The notes beneath the pieces are model-generated. The model had not been told where the DNA came from. It ran no database searches and saw nothing but the letters and a program-made list of their open reading frames with translations. The translations under genes were made by a program, and so were the position numbers. Of a DNA stretch of 64,000 nt, positions 25,965-38,038 are shown piece after piece. This stretch comes from Parasponia andersonii (Eukaryota; Streptophyta; Magnoliopsida; Rosales; Cannabaceae). The stretch's first letter is position 1; each line of letters starts with the position of its first letter. Location: NCBI GenBank assembly GCA_002914805.1, contig JXTB01000065.1, forward strand, positions 117,942-181,941, in the 5' to 3' direction.

Positions 25965-26725
25965 TTTCGTATATGTAAGTAAATCACAAGAAACCACAAT
26001 AATTTCTAAAAAACCACAAACGTTTTTAAAAAATCACATAAGCTTCCAAGAAACCCGCTTGGTTTCATCTTAGCAAAATCTCTTATATATAAACAAATCA
26101 TAAGAAACTACAAATATTACTTAGAAACTAGTTTTTTTTTCAGTAAAATACCTTGTGTATAAGCAAATTATAACAAACTATAAAAGTTTAACAGAATGCC
26201 ACGTACATAAGTAAATTATAGAAAATTATTTGGTATTTTTGTTAACAGAATGGCCTATCATAGAAAATCAGTTTTGGTTTATGTATAACAGAATCTCCTA
26301 TACGTAAGTGAATCACAAGAAACCAAAAAAGTTTTCAAGAAATAAGTTTAGTTTCTTTTTAGCATAATGCTATATATATAAATCATAAGAAACCACAAAG
26401 TTTTACATAAAACTAGTTTGGTTTCCTTGTAGCGAAATACTGTATGTAAGTAAATCATAAAAAACTACAAATATTTTTTGGAAACTAATTTAGTTTCCTC
26501 TTAGTGAAATACCTTATATATAAGTAAGTCACAGAAAACCACAAAAGTTTTATAGAAACCAATTTGGTTTCCTTTTAGAAAAATGTCATATACATAATAA
26601 AAAATCACAGAAAATCACAGATGTTTATTAGAAACTAATTTTGTTTCATTTAACGAAATAATTTATATATAAGTAAATCATAGGAAACTAATCTAGTTTC
26701 CTTTTAACAAAATGCCATGGATGTA
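25965..26725 (+). repeat. Degenerate minisatellite, unit about 80-90 bp
   Basis: About nine copies of a unit built as 'ataagtaaatcataagaaac', 'cacaaaagtttt', 'agaaactaatttagtttcc' and 'ttttagcaaaatgcc'. Many copies contain a short palindrome of the GAAACTAATTTAGTTTC type. Copies differ by substitutions and deletions. It is non-coding and not a CRISPR array, since there are no constant repeats with unique spacers. Confidence 0.75.
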
Positions 26726-26867
26726 GATAAAACAATATGGTTTCCACTTGCAAACAAATTTGATTTTTCTTTTTTATTTGTTATTCTAATATAATTTCTT
26801 TTATATATATATTTTTTTTTTTCTAAATTTGATTTTTACCATTTTTTAAGATACATATGACATTATT

Positions 26868-26880
26868 CCCCCCCCCCCCC
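26868..26880. repeat. Poly(C) run, 13 bases
   Basis: Thirteen consecutive C, unusual in such AT-rich surroundings. Confidence 0.9.
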
Positions 26881-27484
26881 TTTTCCACATTAGTTTCTAT
26901 CAATAATTATCTTACCAAAATTAGTTAGAAACTAAATTAGTTTCTAGTTTCTACTTCTCAATTAACAATTTGATTATAACAACTACATCAAATAATTGGA
27001 AATAATTAGGAAAAGTAGTTTCTAGTTTATAATATTAATATATTAATTGGTAAATGATTTTCGGCAACCATAATGGTAACTGGAGAAACTTAAATAGTCG
27101 ATTGAAAATGGGCCAAAAAAGAAAGAAAACAAAGGCTAAAAAGAAAATAGTAGTAAGGTTCAATGTGAAAAAAAAAAATTAAGACAGGAATATGAAAAAA
27201 GAAAAATAAGTAAAGAAAAAATAAAGAAAACAAGATGAATTTAAAAAGAGAAAATGAAAAATAAAAATAAATAAAGTAATGAACAAGAAAAAAGACAAGG
27301 TGAAGCTCATGAAAATTTATAGTAGATTGAAATTTGAAAGTGAGAAAAAAATCTTTAAAAACGATAAATATTAAAAAAAAAAAAAGTAATAATGTTCAAC
27401 AAAAAAACACTTTTAAAAATGAATTAAAAAAAAATGAAAAAATGAACAAAAGGAAAATGACATAAAATAAAAAAATAAGGATAA

Positions 27485-27565
27485 TAAGATTTGAACCCAA
27501 GTCTAAGTTATGAGACTATTATTGCCTAAACACTTAACCAACTTTTGGTTTCAATCAATTGGTAT
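27485..27565 (-). repeat. tRNA-like sequence, possible SINE head
   Basis: On the minus strand, TTGGTTAAGTGTTTAGG resembles a pol III A box. GGTTCAAATC about 35 bases downstream resembles a B box. The segment does not fold into a normal tRNA in my reading, so it could be an old tRNA-derived SINE head or chance similarity. Confidence 0.3.
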
Positions 27566-28139
27566 GACTTTATTATTAATAAAGTTATTCTGGGTGTTTA
27601 GAGAGTATAAAATGGAAATAATTTTTTCCGAGTTGTGCTAAGTCGTATTTTTGTTATTATTTTTAAAAGGTTTGTACTCTGTGTCATTTTTGCGAGAGAA
27701 AATGATACGGGTAGGATTAACTTAGGCCAAAATGACTATTTTGTATATATTTTTAAAAATTATATTTTTTAGATTGTTAAGAACGTATTAAACTTTTGGT
27801 TTTTTTTTTTTATAGTCATAAAGTTCCTGATTCAATACGTCTTTCACATTCCTAAACATGCTATTTTTGGACAAATGCACAAAAAAGTGATTTTTTGGCA
27901 ATGCCATTTTCAAGGTCATTTGTTTTTTGTTTTTTTAAATATCAGTGGATATATTACTTAATATAAAATATAAATAAACTAAAGGTAGTATAAAAATAGA
28001 TATACCAAACACAAACGTATATATGGTCGGCTATTTAGCGATTATTAAAAGAGAAAACATACACTTATTGAAATAAAGTACCAACAAAAAAAAAAGGACA
28101 CCGACCCTGAACTTCTGTGTAAGACTGTAACTAATGAAG

Positions 28140-28167
28140 TGGGCTTGAGAAAAAGGGGCCCAGCCCA
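28140..28167. promoter_or_regulatory. Site II cluster upstream of the DUF639 gene
   Basis: TGGGCT lies at 28140-28145, GGCCCA at 28157-28162 and AGCCCA at 28162-28167. The last two are TGGGCC and TGGGCT on the minus strand. The cluster is about 230 bases upstream of the DUF639 ATG. TCP binding is inferred from the motif only. Confidence 0.5.
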
Positions 28168-28392
28168 GAGAAAGAAAGTGTCGAATCCGATGCCCTCGTT
28201 TTGGGAAGGGGGGAAAAGAAAGGTAATTCTAGGAATAGGATATGCATGCTATTCAAGCAAAAGGAAAAGAAAGAGTACGGTTTTTGTTTTGAAATTGAAA
28301 TAACGCTGCGGAGGACGGCTGTTGCTGTTGTGGTGTGTTGGTTGGACGTGAGAATTGGAAATCAGAGTAAGAAAAACAAATAGGAAAGGAAA

Positions 28393-31300
28393 ATGGAGAG
28401 TGAGAAAGTTGGAATATGGGAAGGGCTGATGAAGACCCATCAGAAGTCCCTCAAGGCTTTGTTCAGCCGCAACAGCACCAATGGAGATCAAAACCAAAGC
28501 CCAGACCAACACTTTCGCATTCCTCAACTCTCTCCTCTCGCCAACTCCGTTGTCTCTACCTGTTCCAGNNNNNNNCCATTTTGTGTGTTGTGGCTTTTGT
28601 TAAAAAATTAAATTTATAGTATCAACCATTTGGGGGACCATAATAAAATTCGATATTAGTTTTTTTTTAAGTTTTGTGCATCATAAATTGGCTTGATGTT
28701 ACTTAGTATGCTACTAGCTCATAGCAAAATCTATATTTTGGTAGCGCACATTTTGAGTTTGGAGAGGGTCTAATTGATTGGAGTAAACATTTGGAAAGGG
28801 AGTATACAGTTTTGAAGGGAAAGGAGAGGTGGGTATTGTTGTTTTGCGAATCCTCTTGAAAGATTAAGTTGGATCTTCTGGGGACTTGCTGTGCTTTTTA
28901 GTCTTTACTCAGAATTATTTGATTTGAAGAGATTGAGAATCGCGTTAATTGTCTTGTGTGTTTGCACGAGCCACATATAATGCTATTAAAGTAAGGTGCG
29001 ATCCCCCATGTTTAGCTTGATTGCTAACACACCCACCTCCAATTGTGAGATGTAAGGCTTGAATTCCTCTATCCTAAGGCGAGAAGGCATTTTGGGGAGG
29101 TTTTTTTTTTCAAACGAATAAACATGTTCATGCTACTACGTGTTCCTGAACTTTGGAAGCAATGTTTTGCTGCAGGATACTTCAAGTTCCTACTGAAGAA
29201 TTACAGCATCACTTTGGAACAGAACCACCTGAGAACGTTAATGAACTTCTGACTTATGCAAGGAATTTTTTAGAGTTTTGCTCATACCCAGCTTTGCAGA
29301 TAGTTAGTAGACGTCCAGATTACTTGAGCGATAAGGAGTTCCGTCGTTTGACGTTCGACATGATGCTTGCCTGGGAAGCTCCTAGTGTTGAGAGCAAGCC
29401 ACTGGAGAAAGTGAGACAGCCATTCATTGTTACCTTTTCATATTTGTAAAATAACAGAGGTGTTGCCTCCTAATGTTCAGTTTAAAATCCAAGAATCAGG
29501 TTCTATGATTCTTCTGATTTTATGTTTTTGGGGTTTGAGGATACTGTTTTGATTTCTCCTCAACTGCAGGAGACTGAGTCTAGCAGTAAACAGGCAGTAG
29601 AGAATGAAAGTGGGTGGTCGCTTTTTTATTCAAGTTCTACAAGCATGGCTGTTCAGGTTCCCTTCATAATTTTCCGACCCCCTTATTATTTTTTTATTTT
29701 TTTCTGGCTGGGGTAGTCTACTTTCCATGAATAGTTGATATCCACGTTTTGCTTTTATTTTTCTATTAGGTTGATGACATGAAAACTGTTGGACCGGAGG
29801 CTTTTGCACGGATAGCTCCTGCTTGTGCAGTTGTTGCTGATATAATCACTGTGCACAATCTCTTTGATGCACTAACAGCTTCTACAGGCCGTCGACTTCA
29901 TTTTCTTGTATATGACAAATACATAAGAAGCCTTGACAAGTAAGATGTTTATATTTGATTGCTCTAAGTTGCTATTTCAAGTATTCTAAAAAAGAATTTT
30001 GCATAATGTCTTTGAACTGTTGCCTTGGGTCCCTTCGGCGCATGTGGGTTTTCACCACATACTCTTTGGTTTCCTCCCCTGGCTTTGAATTTCAAATTTG
30101 TCATGGGGACCTCCCAAAGATTATAGGGTTCAGCAGGAGGACAAGTATCAACTATATCTATAAATCTATATTATCAGCAATTTGGTAAAGGAGATAATTT
30201 CTACTCAATATAATTCCACTACTGTGATTGTTGCTGTACTTAGGGCAGTTTTGATGAGAATCCGATAAAATGATTTCGCTCTCTGCTTTCCAAACCATCT
30301 CACCATTGAGAAATGAGAGTCTGAAAATTTCAAGATCATCTTCTAGTTTTAACAAATTCAATAATGGATAAAATGATGTCTCTTTCTTCTTTCCAAACCA
30401 TCTCTCCATTGAGATATGAGAGTCTGAAAAATTTGAGATAATCTTCTAGTTTTAACGAATTCAATAATGGCAATACATGGTTTCTTGGCAGACGTAAGCA
30501 AGAAGAGAATTTCATAGTTTCTTGGAAGACGTAAGCAAGAAGAGAATTGAATGTTTCCAGAATCTATCACCAAGAATTTTAAAACACACTTGATCCCTCA
30601 ATATTCGAGGCGTAGAATTAACTTGCCTAGCCTGGTTGTATTTATGATTATATACAGGTGTACATCAAAAATGCATTTGAATAGTAGCTTTCTTTTGTGT
30701 TTAACAATGCAACCCTGAGTATTCTAAGCTTTTAGCATAAGGCCTTTGCTTCTGATAAAAAATTTACTTTCCAAATCTTACATCCGAAGTTCCTGGATGA
30801 TTTACTTCATGGTTTCACTGTGCTATATTGAAGCACAAATCCAAACAAAAAAGTGGCACACTTTTCTAATTACAATGTATATAAGATGTACATTGTAATT
30901 ATAAGTATATTTTTCTTCATGTATTTGTTTTTTGGAAGATTTAGCTGTCTCCTCATTCTGTTAATAATATGTAAAGGTTATCTTACCGTGGTTCTTTTGC
31001 AGGACTATTAAGGCTGTAAAAAATGCTCTGGTGTCTTCCATTGGAAATCTTCAGCTTGCTGAGGGAGAAATTGTCCTTGATGCTGATGGTTCAGTTCCTA
31101 CACAACCTGTTCTGCAACATATTGGTATTTCTGCATGGCCTGGTCAGTGATTTAATTCTTCTTCTGACTCTTCATGTTACTTCAAATCAATGAAGCATTG
31201 GGCTAAATATTGTTTCATCTACAGAAACAATCTGCTGAATAAATAGGCCTTTAGCCAGGTAAATACATTGCAAATGGCTAAGGTGAAACGGGACATTATG

Positions 31301-34300
31301 AGTCAACTCAGCTCGTTAGATAACCTACTTTTCTTGCCTTGCTCTTTGACACTAGAAATGCTCATCAAAATGTAAAACCGTGGAATGTGGTATTGACATG
31401 GTTTCTTTGTTGCAGCTGCTAAGATTCAGATTTTCATCAGTTTGAATTTGTGCGATTGTTTGTGCCTGTGATGTCTTAACTCAAGAATTTTAATTTTGAT
31501 ATATCTGTGCTTTTTTTTTTATGAAATTAATATGCTGGGTTGCCTTTTTAATGCCAGCTGTCTAACATGCATATTACAATCGCATTTTTCGAGTTATCTT
31601 AAATTTTCTTTTGTTTAGTAAGCCTTTGATGCTTATGTATACTTTTGTTTTAACTTTTTCTGCTTAAATAATTGGTCATTTTCTTCAAATGATTTAAAGC
31701 TGGACTGTGTATTTATCCAAGCTTTGGTTTTTTGTAGGGCGGCTGACACTGACCAATTATGCTCTGTACTATGAATCACTGGGAGTTGGGCTGTACGATA
31801 AAGCCATTAGATATGATCTAGCAACAGAACTGAAGCAGGTTATAAAACCTGAATTGACTGGACCACTGGGTGCTCGTCTTTTTGATAAAGCGGTTATGTA
31901 CAAATCAACGTCTATGTATGTGAATTTTCTTCATGCATGTTTTGTGGAACTAGGTTATATAATGAACTCAGAGCATACTACCTTTTTCTATTTTTGAGTT
32001 TGTTCTACATTGTTGTTTGCAGAGCAGACCCTGTTTATTTTGAATTTCCTGAATTCAAAGGGAATTCTCGCCGGGACTATTGGTTGGATATTGGTCTTGA
32101 GATCTTGTATGCACACCAGTTTATCAGGAAAAATAACCTTAAAGGGCCGCAAAAGTCAGAAGTACTTGCACGGGCTATCCTAGGAATCTTCCGGTACCGT
32201 GCAATTAGAGAAGCTTTCCACTTTTCCTTGTCCCATTACAAGACCTTACTTCCTTTGAACCTTGCTGAAAGTCTTCCAAGGGGTGATTTTATTTTGGAAA
32301 CTCTTTTAAGTCGATTGCTCCTTATAAATGCTGATACTGCCCAGCATGATTTTTCTGGGAGTCCCTCAGCAAAACAGGAGCAAAAAACATCACCAGTTTC
32401 ACTTCTCGCACTTCTCCAACTTGGATTCATATTGCAAAAAGAGGTAAAGCTTGATGAAAAAGCAATCGTAGTTGGGGACATTTGTGTTGGTGAGACCAAT
32501 CCCTTAGAAATGGCGGTTAAACAATCGGTGTCGGACACAAGTAGTGCTGAAGCTGCTCAGGCAACTATAGACCAAGTGAAGGTGGAAGGAATTGATACAA
32601 ATGTCGCGGTGATGAAGGTTAATCATGAACATAACTTGTTAAATTATCTTTCCTAGTCAAAATAACTTCTATCCTCCATTTTCCCTGATTGGGTTTAACC
32701 TGTTAAATTATCTTTCCTAGCCAAAATAACTGCTATCCTCCATTTTCCCTGACTGGGTTTATACTGCTTTCAATATTTGAGCCAAGGTGATCATTTTTCT
32801 CTCTGCTTCTTTTGGCCTGTAGTATGTAGATGATTAAGATCTTGAATAAGCGATAATACTATTGATTCTATCGCATAAGCAAGTCTAAAAAAGTTGTGAA
32901 TGCCAGCCAGAAAGCCATTGTGATGTAAAAGTAATGTGTGTGTACATGTCAGTATATATGTTGTGTATATTTTGCACTTTGGTCATGATGCCTAGTTGGA
33001 AGTATTATTTAATATGAGAATACACAAAAACACTCCTATTAGGGTTTTGTGTATGTTCATGGTTCAGTCTTTTTCCTTGGAAAATTCTCTGTATTGCAGT
33101 CTTGTCTTATTATTATTATTTGATTTAGTTTTTCTTGTTCTTTTTACTGTTTTATGACAATGCTCAAGTTTCTAGGGTAATTGTTTCTTTCTTCAGGAAT
33201 TACTGTTTCCAGTTATTGAGTTATTATTATTATTTAATTTAGTTTTTCTTGTTCTTTTTACTGTTTTATGACAATGCTCAAGTTTCTATGGTTCTTGTTT
33301 CTTTCTTCAGGAATTACTGTTTCCAGTTATTGAGTTAGCTAGCCGTCTCCTAGTTTTGGCTTCTTGGGAAGACCCTTATAAATCAATGATGTTTCTGTTG
33401 TTTGCCTGCTACTGTATTCTAAGGTTTGTCATATATTGCCTCTTCCAAACCGCTGTGTTAATATAAAGACATTGACTTGGACCAAACATTGGGAAAACCC
33501 GGAATACACTGCTTAGATGCCTTGGAGATCCTATTTTAAAAACTTCTCATTTTTGTCATGTTTTTAAGACTTGCGATCTAATATCCTCCAAAATGACCCT
33601 ACAAATTTAGTGAATTTTATTAATGTGTAGATTAGGATTGGATTTCATTCTTCTAAGTTCACAGTTTAACTAGCTGGTGCATATCATCCTTGAATGCTCA
33701 GTGACCTGCCAACATATTTTGGTGTTTTTAACCTCATTTTTCAAGAAGTGAAATGTGAAAAATATTGCCAATAGCTTAAATGAAGTGAACTGATGTAAAG
33801 ATTTCTTCAATTTTGATGTACAGGGGCTGGATCAGATATATATCGCCATCCCTTTTTCTATTTGTTGCAGTTCTCATGCTCTGGCGCAGGCATTTTAACA
33901 AAGGGAAGCCATTAGAGCCCTTCAGAATTACACCTCCACCAACTCGAAATGCTGTAGAGCAGCTACTGACATTGCAAGAAATCATCTCTCAAGTTGAAGC
34001 ATTGATTCAGACTGGGAATATCGTTCTCTTGAAGATTAGAGCTCTCCTTTTTGCAGTATTACCACGGGTACAAAAGAACTTGCACTTAATTACTGCTTAT
34101 AGAAAAAACTACTGCTTAAAACTCTGCCTTTGCCAAACGTCTGCAATATGTTGTCAGTGAAAACCTGTCAAAAAACGTTTGTTGTCAATTTCCAGACTAG
34201 AGTCATATACTCTCTTTTCGATAAGATGCAAACTATTACTGTTTTTTTATCAGCTGGTAACACAGTAAGATCTACTGCACGAATAAGGTTTAACAGTTCA

Positions 34301-34609
34301 AATTTAACCATCTAATAAGATGTTTTGCTAACTCCCCTAAATGTTATTTTTAATGTTTTGTATTTCGTTTTCCTGCAGGCAACAGACTGTGTTATTCTAT
34401 TGCTTGTTTTGTTGGCTGCAGTCTTTGCATTTGTGCCTTTTAGATATATAGTTATGCTAATATTTCTTGAGGCTTTCACGAGGGAAATGCCTTATAGGAA
34501 AGAAAGCAGTGACAAGTTGGTGAGGCGTATTAGAGAATGGTGGGTCCGGATACCAGCTGCTCCTGTTCAGCTCATTAAACCCGTAAGTGAGAAGAAAAAG
34601 AAGTCATAG
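28393..34609 (+). CDS. DUF639 family membrane protein
   Basis: Ten coding exons: 28393-28568, 29176-29410, 29570-29656, 29770-29939, 31003-31142, 31738-31915, 32023-32617, 33311-33423, 33824-34067 and 34379-34609. All join in frame, 722 aa. The donor of exon 1 falls in a 7-base N gap, but codon phase (AG|G) and the family pattern support the join. The N-terminal block with SPLANSVVSTCSRIL and the YARNFLEFCSYPALQ motif is typical of plant DUF639 proteins (about 690-700 aa in Arabidopsis). Hydrophobic segments lie near residues 535-590 and 648-675. The C terminus is Lys-rich (EKKKKS). The function is unknown in the family. I infer an integral membrane protein. The acceptor of exon 8 is duplicated 114 bases upstream. 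Introns carry several small tandem duplications. The reading frame is intact. Confidence 0.88.
28569..28575. other. Assembly gap (7 N) at exon 1 donor of DUF639 gene
   Basis: Seven N replace the bases immediately after TGTTCCAG, where the splice donor of exon 1 must lie. The donor is therefore inferred and not seen. Confidence 0.99.
30264..30547. repeat. Nested tandem duplications in DUF639 intron 4
   Basis: A 103-bp block starting GATAAAATGAT occurs at 30264 and again at 30367. A 37-bp block (TTTCTTGGCAGACGTAAGCA against TTTCTTGGAAGACGTAAGCA) follows at 30481 and 30518. Confidence 0.85.
32637..32764. repeat. 64-bp tandem duplication in DUF639 intron 7
   Basis: TGTTAAATTATCTTTCCTAG begins both copies (32637 and 32701). 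They match closely through CTATCCTCCATTTTCCCTGA. The block starts 19 bases after the end of exon 7. Confidence 0.9.
33107..33336. repeat. 114-bp tandem duplication covering a splice acceptor
   Basis: Two near-identical copies with period 114. Each ends in TTTCTTTCTTCAG followed by GAATTACTGTTTCCAGTTAT. The second copy supplies the real acceptor (AG at 33309-33310) and the start of exon 8. The first copy has an equal acceptor at 33195-33196. Confidence 0.9.
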
Positions 34610-35121
34610 ATCATTACGGACTGTTCAATTTTAAAATGTAAATTGCAGAGTTTACAGAACGCTCTACTTCAAACAATCTTTTTCCATTAGTTGTATATAC
34701 ATTCAAAAAATTTAGCTTCTGCTAAATGTTGATAGAAAATCTCATTCATTTCAACAGCACATAAGTCCATCTTCTGAAGAATTTTCATGTTCTTGTTCTT
34801 GTTCTTGTTTATTGTCTACGTGACGCTGCCTGGAGGATTTTAGCAGGGAACTTTGTTGGAATTTTGATCCCCTGGTGTCAAATTTGACTTCCCCATTTCG
34901 AGGGTGCAAATTTATTGTTTCTTTATATCATTTGAAAAAGAATGTCTTAGTTGAGTAATAACCAATGACATTAATGAACCAGCAACAAGCATTCATACAC
35001 AGTAATAGTTACTGAATTCAACCAAAAAAAAAGAGAAAAAAAATAGGAGGAGGATCTTCCTTTAACTGACGATTGGGCATTCTTTTTGTTAGTCTCTTCA
35101 TTGAAAGGGTATGTAAACCGA

Positions 35122-35335
35122 TTCTTCAAGCAAAGTATGAAAACCGAATCAAATGTAGACACTTCTAAGAAACTGTAAAAGCATGTGAGAAATCTATAAT
35201 TTCAGCCGCAAGGATTAACAACACAAAATTTATCAAGCAAAGTATTAAACCTGAATCAAATGTACAAGAAACTGTAAGAGAATGTGAGCCATGCTATAAT
35301 TTCAGCCTTAAAGATTAAGAAACAAAATTTAAACC
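35122..35335. repeat. Tandem duplication between DUF639 and G-patch genes
   Basis: A block with 'caagcaaagtat.aaacc.gaatcaaatgta' and 'ataatttcagcc' occurs twice, at about 35127 and 35235. It lies in the 3'-to-3' space between the two convergent genes, so both 3' UTRs may reach it. Confidence 0.75.
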
Positions 35336-35449
35336 GCTATTTTACATCATTAACTATAAAATATGTACATAACAAGAAATCTCCGTACGTGAAAAAGAAT
35401 GGCGAGCATGATGTAATGTGAGAAAACTATACAAATCTTTTATCAATGA

Positions 35450-36446
35450 TCAAACGTTATCTGGCCAAAACTCCCTGAAAAACGCACGCTCAAATTCCTT
35501 CTCTTGCAATTGTCTTTCAAACTCCTGCATCTTCCTCATCTTTTTCGAGTGTGTCTTGGACTTTTTTGAGGGCAGTTCCTAAAGTCAATACCAGATTCAG
35601 TACCAATGTGCAAGCAAATCTACAGATAATAATAATTGAAAGAAAAAAAAAAAAAACATTTCTCTGACTTGATGAAAAGTAAAGAATAAGAACTAAACAA
35701 ATTAGCTGCCTCAGTTGTCGAGTTTGAATGATCAAATTAAATAGATCCTTTCCCCCCGGAATCTTCCTTTTGTTTTACGTAGACTTTATGAACCAACATC
35801 TTAGGATAAGTAAATGTATTAGCAGTAAGTAAATTGCACCAGTTCCCAGTTCCATTCTTTCATTTATTTATCCAAAAAGATCTCTTAGTCTAGATGAATA
35901 AACAATTTGCTTCACGACAAATATGTCAGCTGGCAATGTACTAGAACATTTATAAGCTTTAGCAACTATGAGATAAATGTTCATTTTGATTTAATAACTG
36001 AATGTGTGATTTTTACTTTTCATAGTTTTGATGTCATACGTTTTAATTGTTTACAATTACATTCCTTTTTTCCTTTTAAGAAAAACATACGGGGAATATT
36101 CAAAAGAAAGGAAAATTTTCTGAAATACTGCAGCCAATGAAAGTCACCTGCTCATTTTTTCCACTAGAGATGGTAATGTTCTTAGCATCAGGAGGCTTCG
36201 GGGCCTTTTTTTTTACTTTGTCAACTCCCAAGCCGCGCTTGTTATTCTTCCAATATGTTTCTACGGGTTCCAGCCTACCCTGCTCAAACAATAAATCTAG
36301 TAAGTAGATTTGACAGTGTAACCTTGTTCACAAAACAGTCAGTCCATCCTCTCAAATCACAAAACCTCAACATGTTAAGAAATCAAATCAAAAAAGCTAA
36401 CTTGTTACACAATGCACCGGTGAATTATATCTTAAATTTCTATTCT

Positions 36447-36487
<41 letters not shown>

Positions 36488-37630
36488 AAACACAAATTGT
36501 ATTAATCAAAAGCTTAATACAAAGGAAGTGGATAAGTAATCCACAAAATGGAACCGACTACAATAAAGGGGTCCAGTTCCTAACTTCATCAGAGAAACTA
36601 AAACTCTTGAAATCCTTTACACCGTAAGACCAAATTGCTACCCAAAATCTGATCCTATCCCACATCTCCTCCAAACCTTCTTCAGCTCCTTCGAAAATCT
36701 TTCGGTTTCTTTCAAGCCACTGAGCCCATAAACCAGCTAAAACCACTATTTTCCATAAAAGTCTCCCTCTTTGGTTTGCTAGAAGACCTTCCCCAACTCC
36801 TAACAAATCCTGGCAAGACCTAGGAATCACCCAACTCCTTTCAAACTCCCTCAAGAAATTACACCAAAGTCTTGTGGAAAACTGACAATGAAGGAACAAG
36901 TGATCTTAAATTTCTATTCTTGTACTTATTAATGCCTCTTCTCCAAGCAGAAAAAGTTAACAATCTAAAGTTGCAGGTATGGTTCCTATTTCTCAAGTGC
37001 AAACTAGGTATGGAACACTTTTCAAATTTAAAATTATTATTATTAGAAGTTAAAAATTCGCATTAGGCAATGTTGGTGACAATGTCCAAGAGTATCTAAT
37101 GAAGTGTATTACATGCCTGTTATAGAAAGCAAGCAACTGATGCAGCATTCAAAGTAAAGAATTCAAATCCTATTCGGTACTCTAAACTATTCATGTGGTA
37201 AAATTTTTCTTCTAAAAAATAAAATTGCTAACAACAGCAATTTATGCCAAGATTCACCACATAAACAACTAAGCAGATACATAACAGCCATTACACAATT
37301 TTTTTGCTTAGTGTATATTCACCAAACTGCTACATACAGAAATAACAAAAAGAGAAAGAATGAATAAAATGTAGCTCACCTGCTCAGAAATCCCCAGACC
37401 AGTTCCTTCTTTCCAGCCATGTTTCTTCAAAAGCTACATAATTTTAGAACCAAAAACCAAGTAAATGATCCAACTCAGAAAAACATGCATCTAAAAGAAT
37501 AAAAATAGAAAGAAAATTCAAGGATCCAAACTAAGACAAAAGAAAATTGGAAGAGAGATACCTTAAAACCGATATTGGAGGAGTCGATTGCCGCTGCTGA
37601 ACCACTGGAACCCTCCAAGTCTTGTGTCAT
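35450..37630 (-). CDS. Small G-patch domain protein
   Basis: Four coding exons on the minus strand: 37630-37562, 37433-37380, 36279-36148 and 35578-35450, all GT-AG and phase 0, 127 aa. The G-patch spans about residues 17-62, with GFKLLKKHGWKEGTGLG and the later RGLG. G-patch proteins bind RNA and activate DEAH-box helicases in splicing or ribosome biogenesis. The partner here is unknown. The C-terminal half is a charged, probably helical tail rich in Lys, Glu and Arg, ending FFREFWPDNV. A leader intron is likely: an acceptor sits 8 bases upstream of the ATG, and a matching donor lies at about 38038, so the first exon would be non-coding (38039 to about 38200). Intron 3 (36280-37379) carries a LINE insertion. 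The short size may be natural; I cannot exclude an extra isoform exon. Confidence 0.85.
36447..36902 (-). mobile_element. 5'-truncated LINE with 18-bp target duplication
   Basis: A 456-bp insertion in an intron of the G-patch gene, bounded by a perfect direct repeat that begins ATCTTAAATTTCTATTCT (36429-36446 and 36903-36920). On the minus strand it encodes the end of a non-LTR reverse transcriptase, with the zinc-binding (zf-RVT) style FLHCQFSTRLWCNFLREF, then GLWAQWLERNRKIFEG, ending in a stop at 36558. Its 3' end at the left is an (AT)n tract (36450-36484) in place of poly(A). The length is far below a full LINE, so it was truncated on insertion. Confidence 0.9.
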
Positions 37631-38038
37631 TGTTCCTCCTAAACAGAATAAAATTAGACATTATTTTCCAATGAAAAATAAAAACCATTCTAGTTTTGAA
37701 ATATGCAGCCTATGTGTGTGTTTGTTTATTTATTTATTTTTAATGAAACACTCAATTGGGTTTTCTCTCAAACAGGTTCACTACATCATTTGGACCAGTT
37801 TCAGGTAATGCATATACACGATGGAAAAAAAAAAGAATTATAACTCTATGACTGAATCTCTAACATCTAACTATGCATATTCTCACTCTTTCAATAAAAT
37901 TCAATGTAGGGTTAAATTAGAAACAGAATTTCGGACCAAAACTCGAAATAAAGATATGATTTTAATACATACATCCATTCATATATATAAATATACATAT
38001 ATATATATTTATATATAAAGAACTGAGAACGAACGAAC

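Larger units (their letters stand above)
25030..27575. repeat. AT-rich island with inverted flanks and TAGTTTC/GAAACTA motifs
   Basis: The left flank (about 25110-25410) is pyrimidine-rich and the right flank (about 27110-27540) is purine-rich. They share inverted matches: ATTTTCTTTTTAGCTTTT on the left against ATTTTCTTTTTAGCCTTT in reverse complement on the right, and TAGTTTCACATCTTAGTCTTGG against TAGTCTCATAACTTAGACTTGG. The core contains dozens of TAGTTTC and GAAACTA words. It has no open frame of note. It may be a large non-autonomous DNA transposon with degenerate long inverted repeats. The ends are uncertain. Confidence 0.5.

Noticed and set aside
25965..26725. Array resembling a CRISPR
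   Set aside because: Units are degenerate throughout with no constant repeat and unique spacer, and the genome is a plant nuclear one.
36558..36899. 113-codon minus-strand open frame as a host gene
   Set aside because: It is the tail of a LINE reverse transcriptase bounded by a target duplication.
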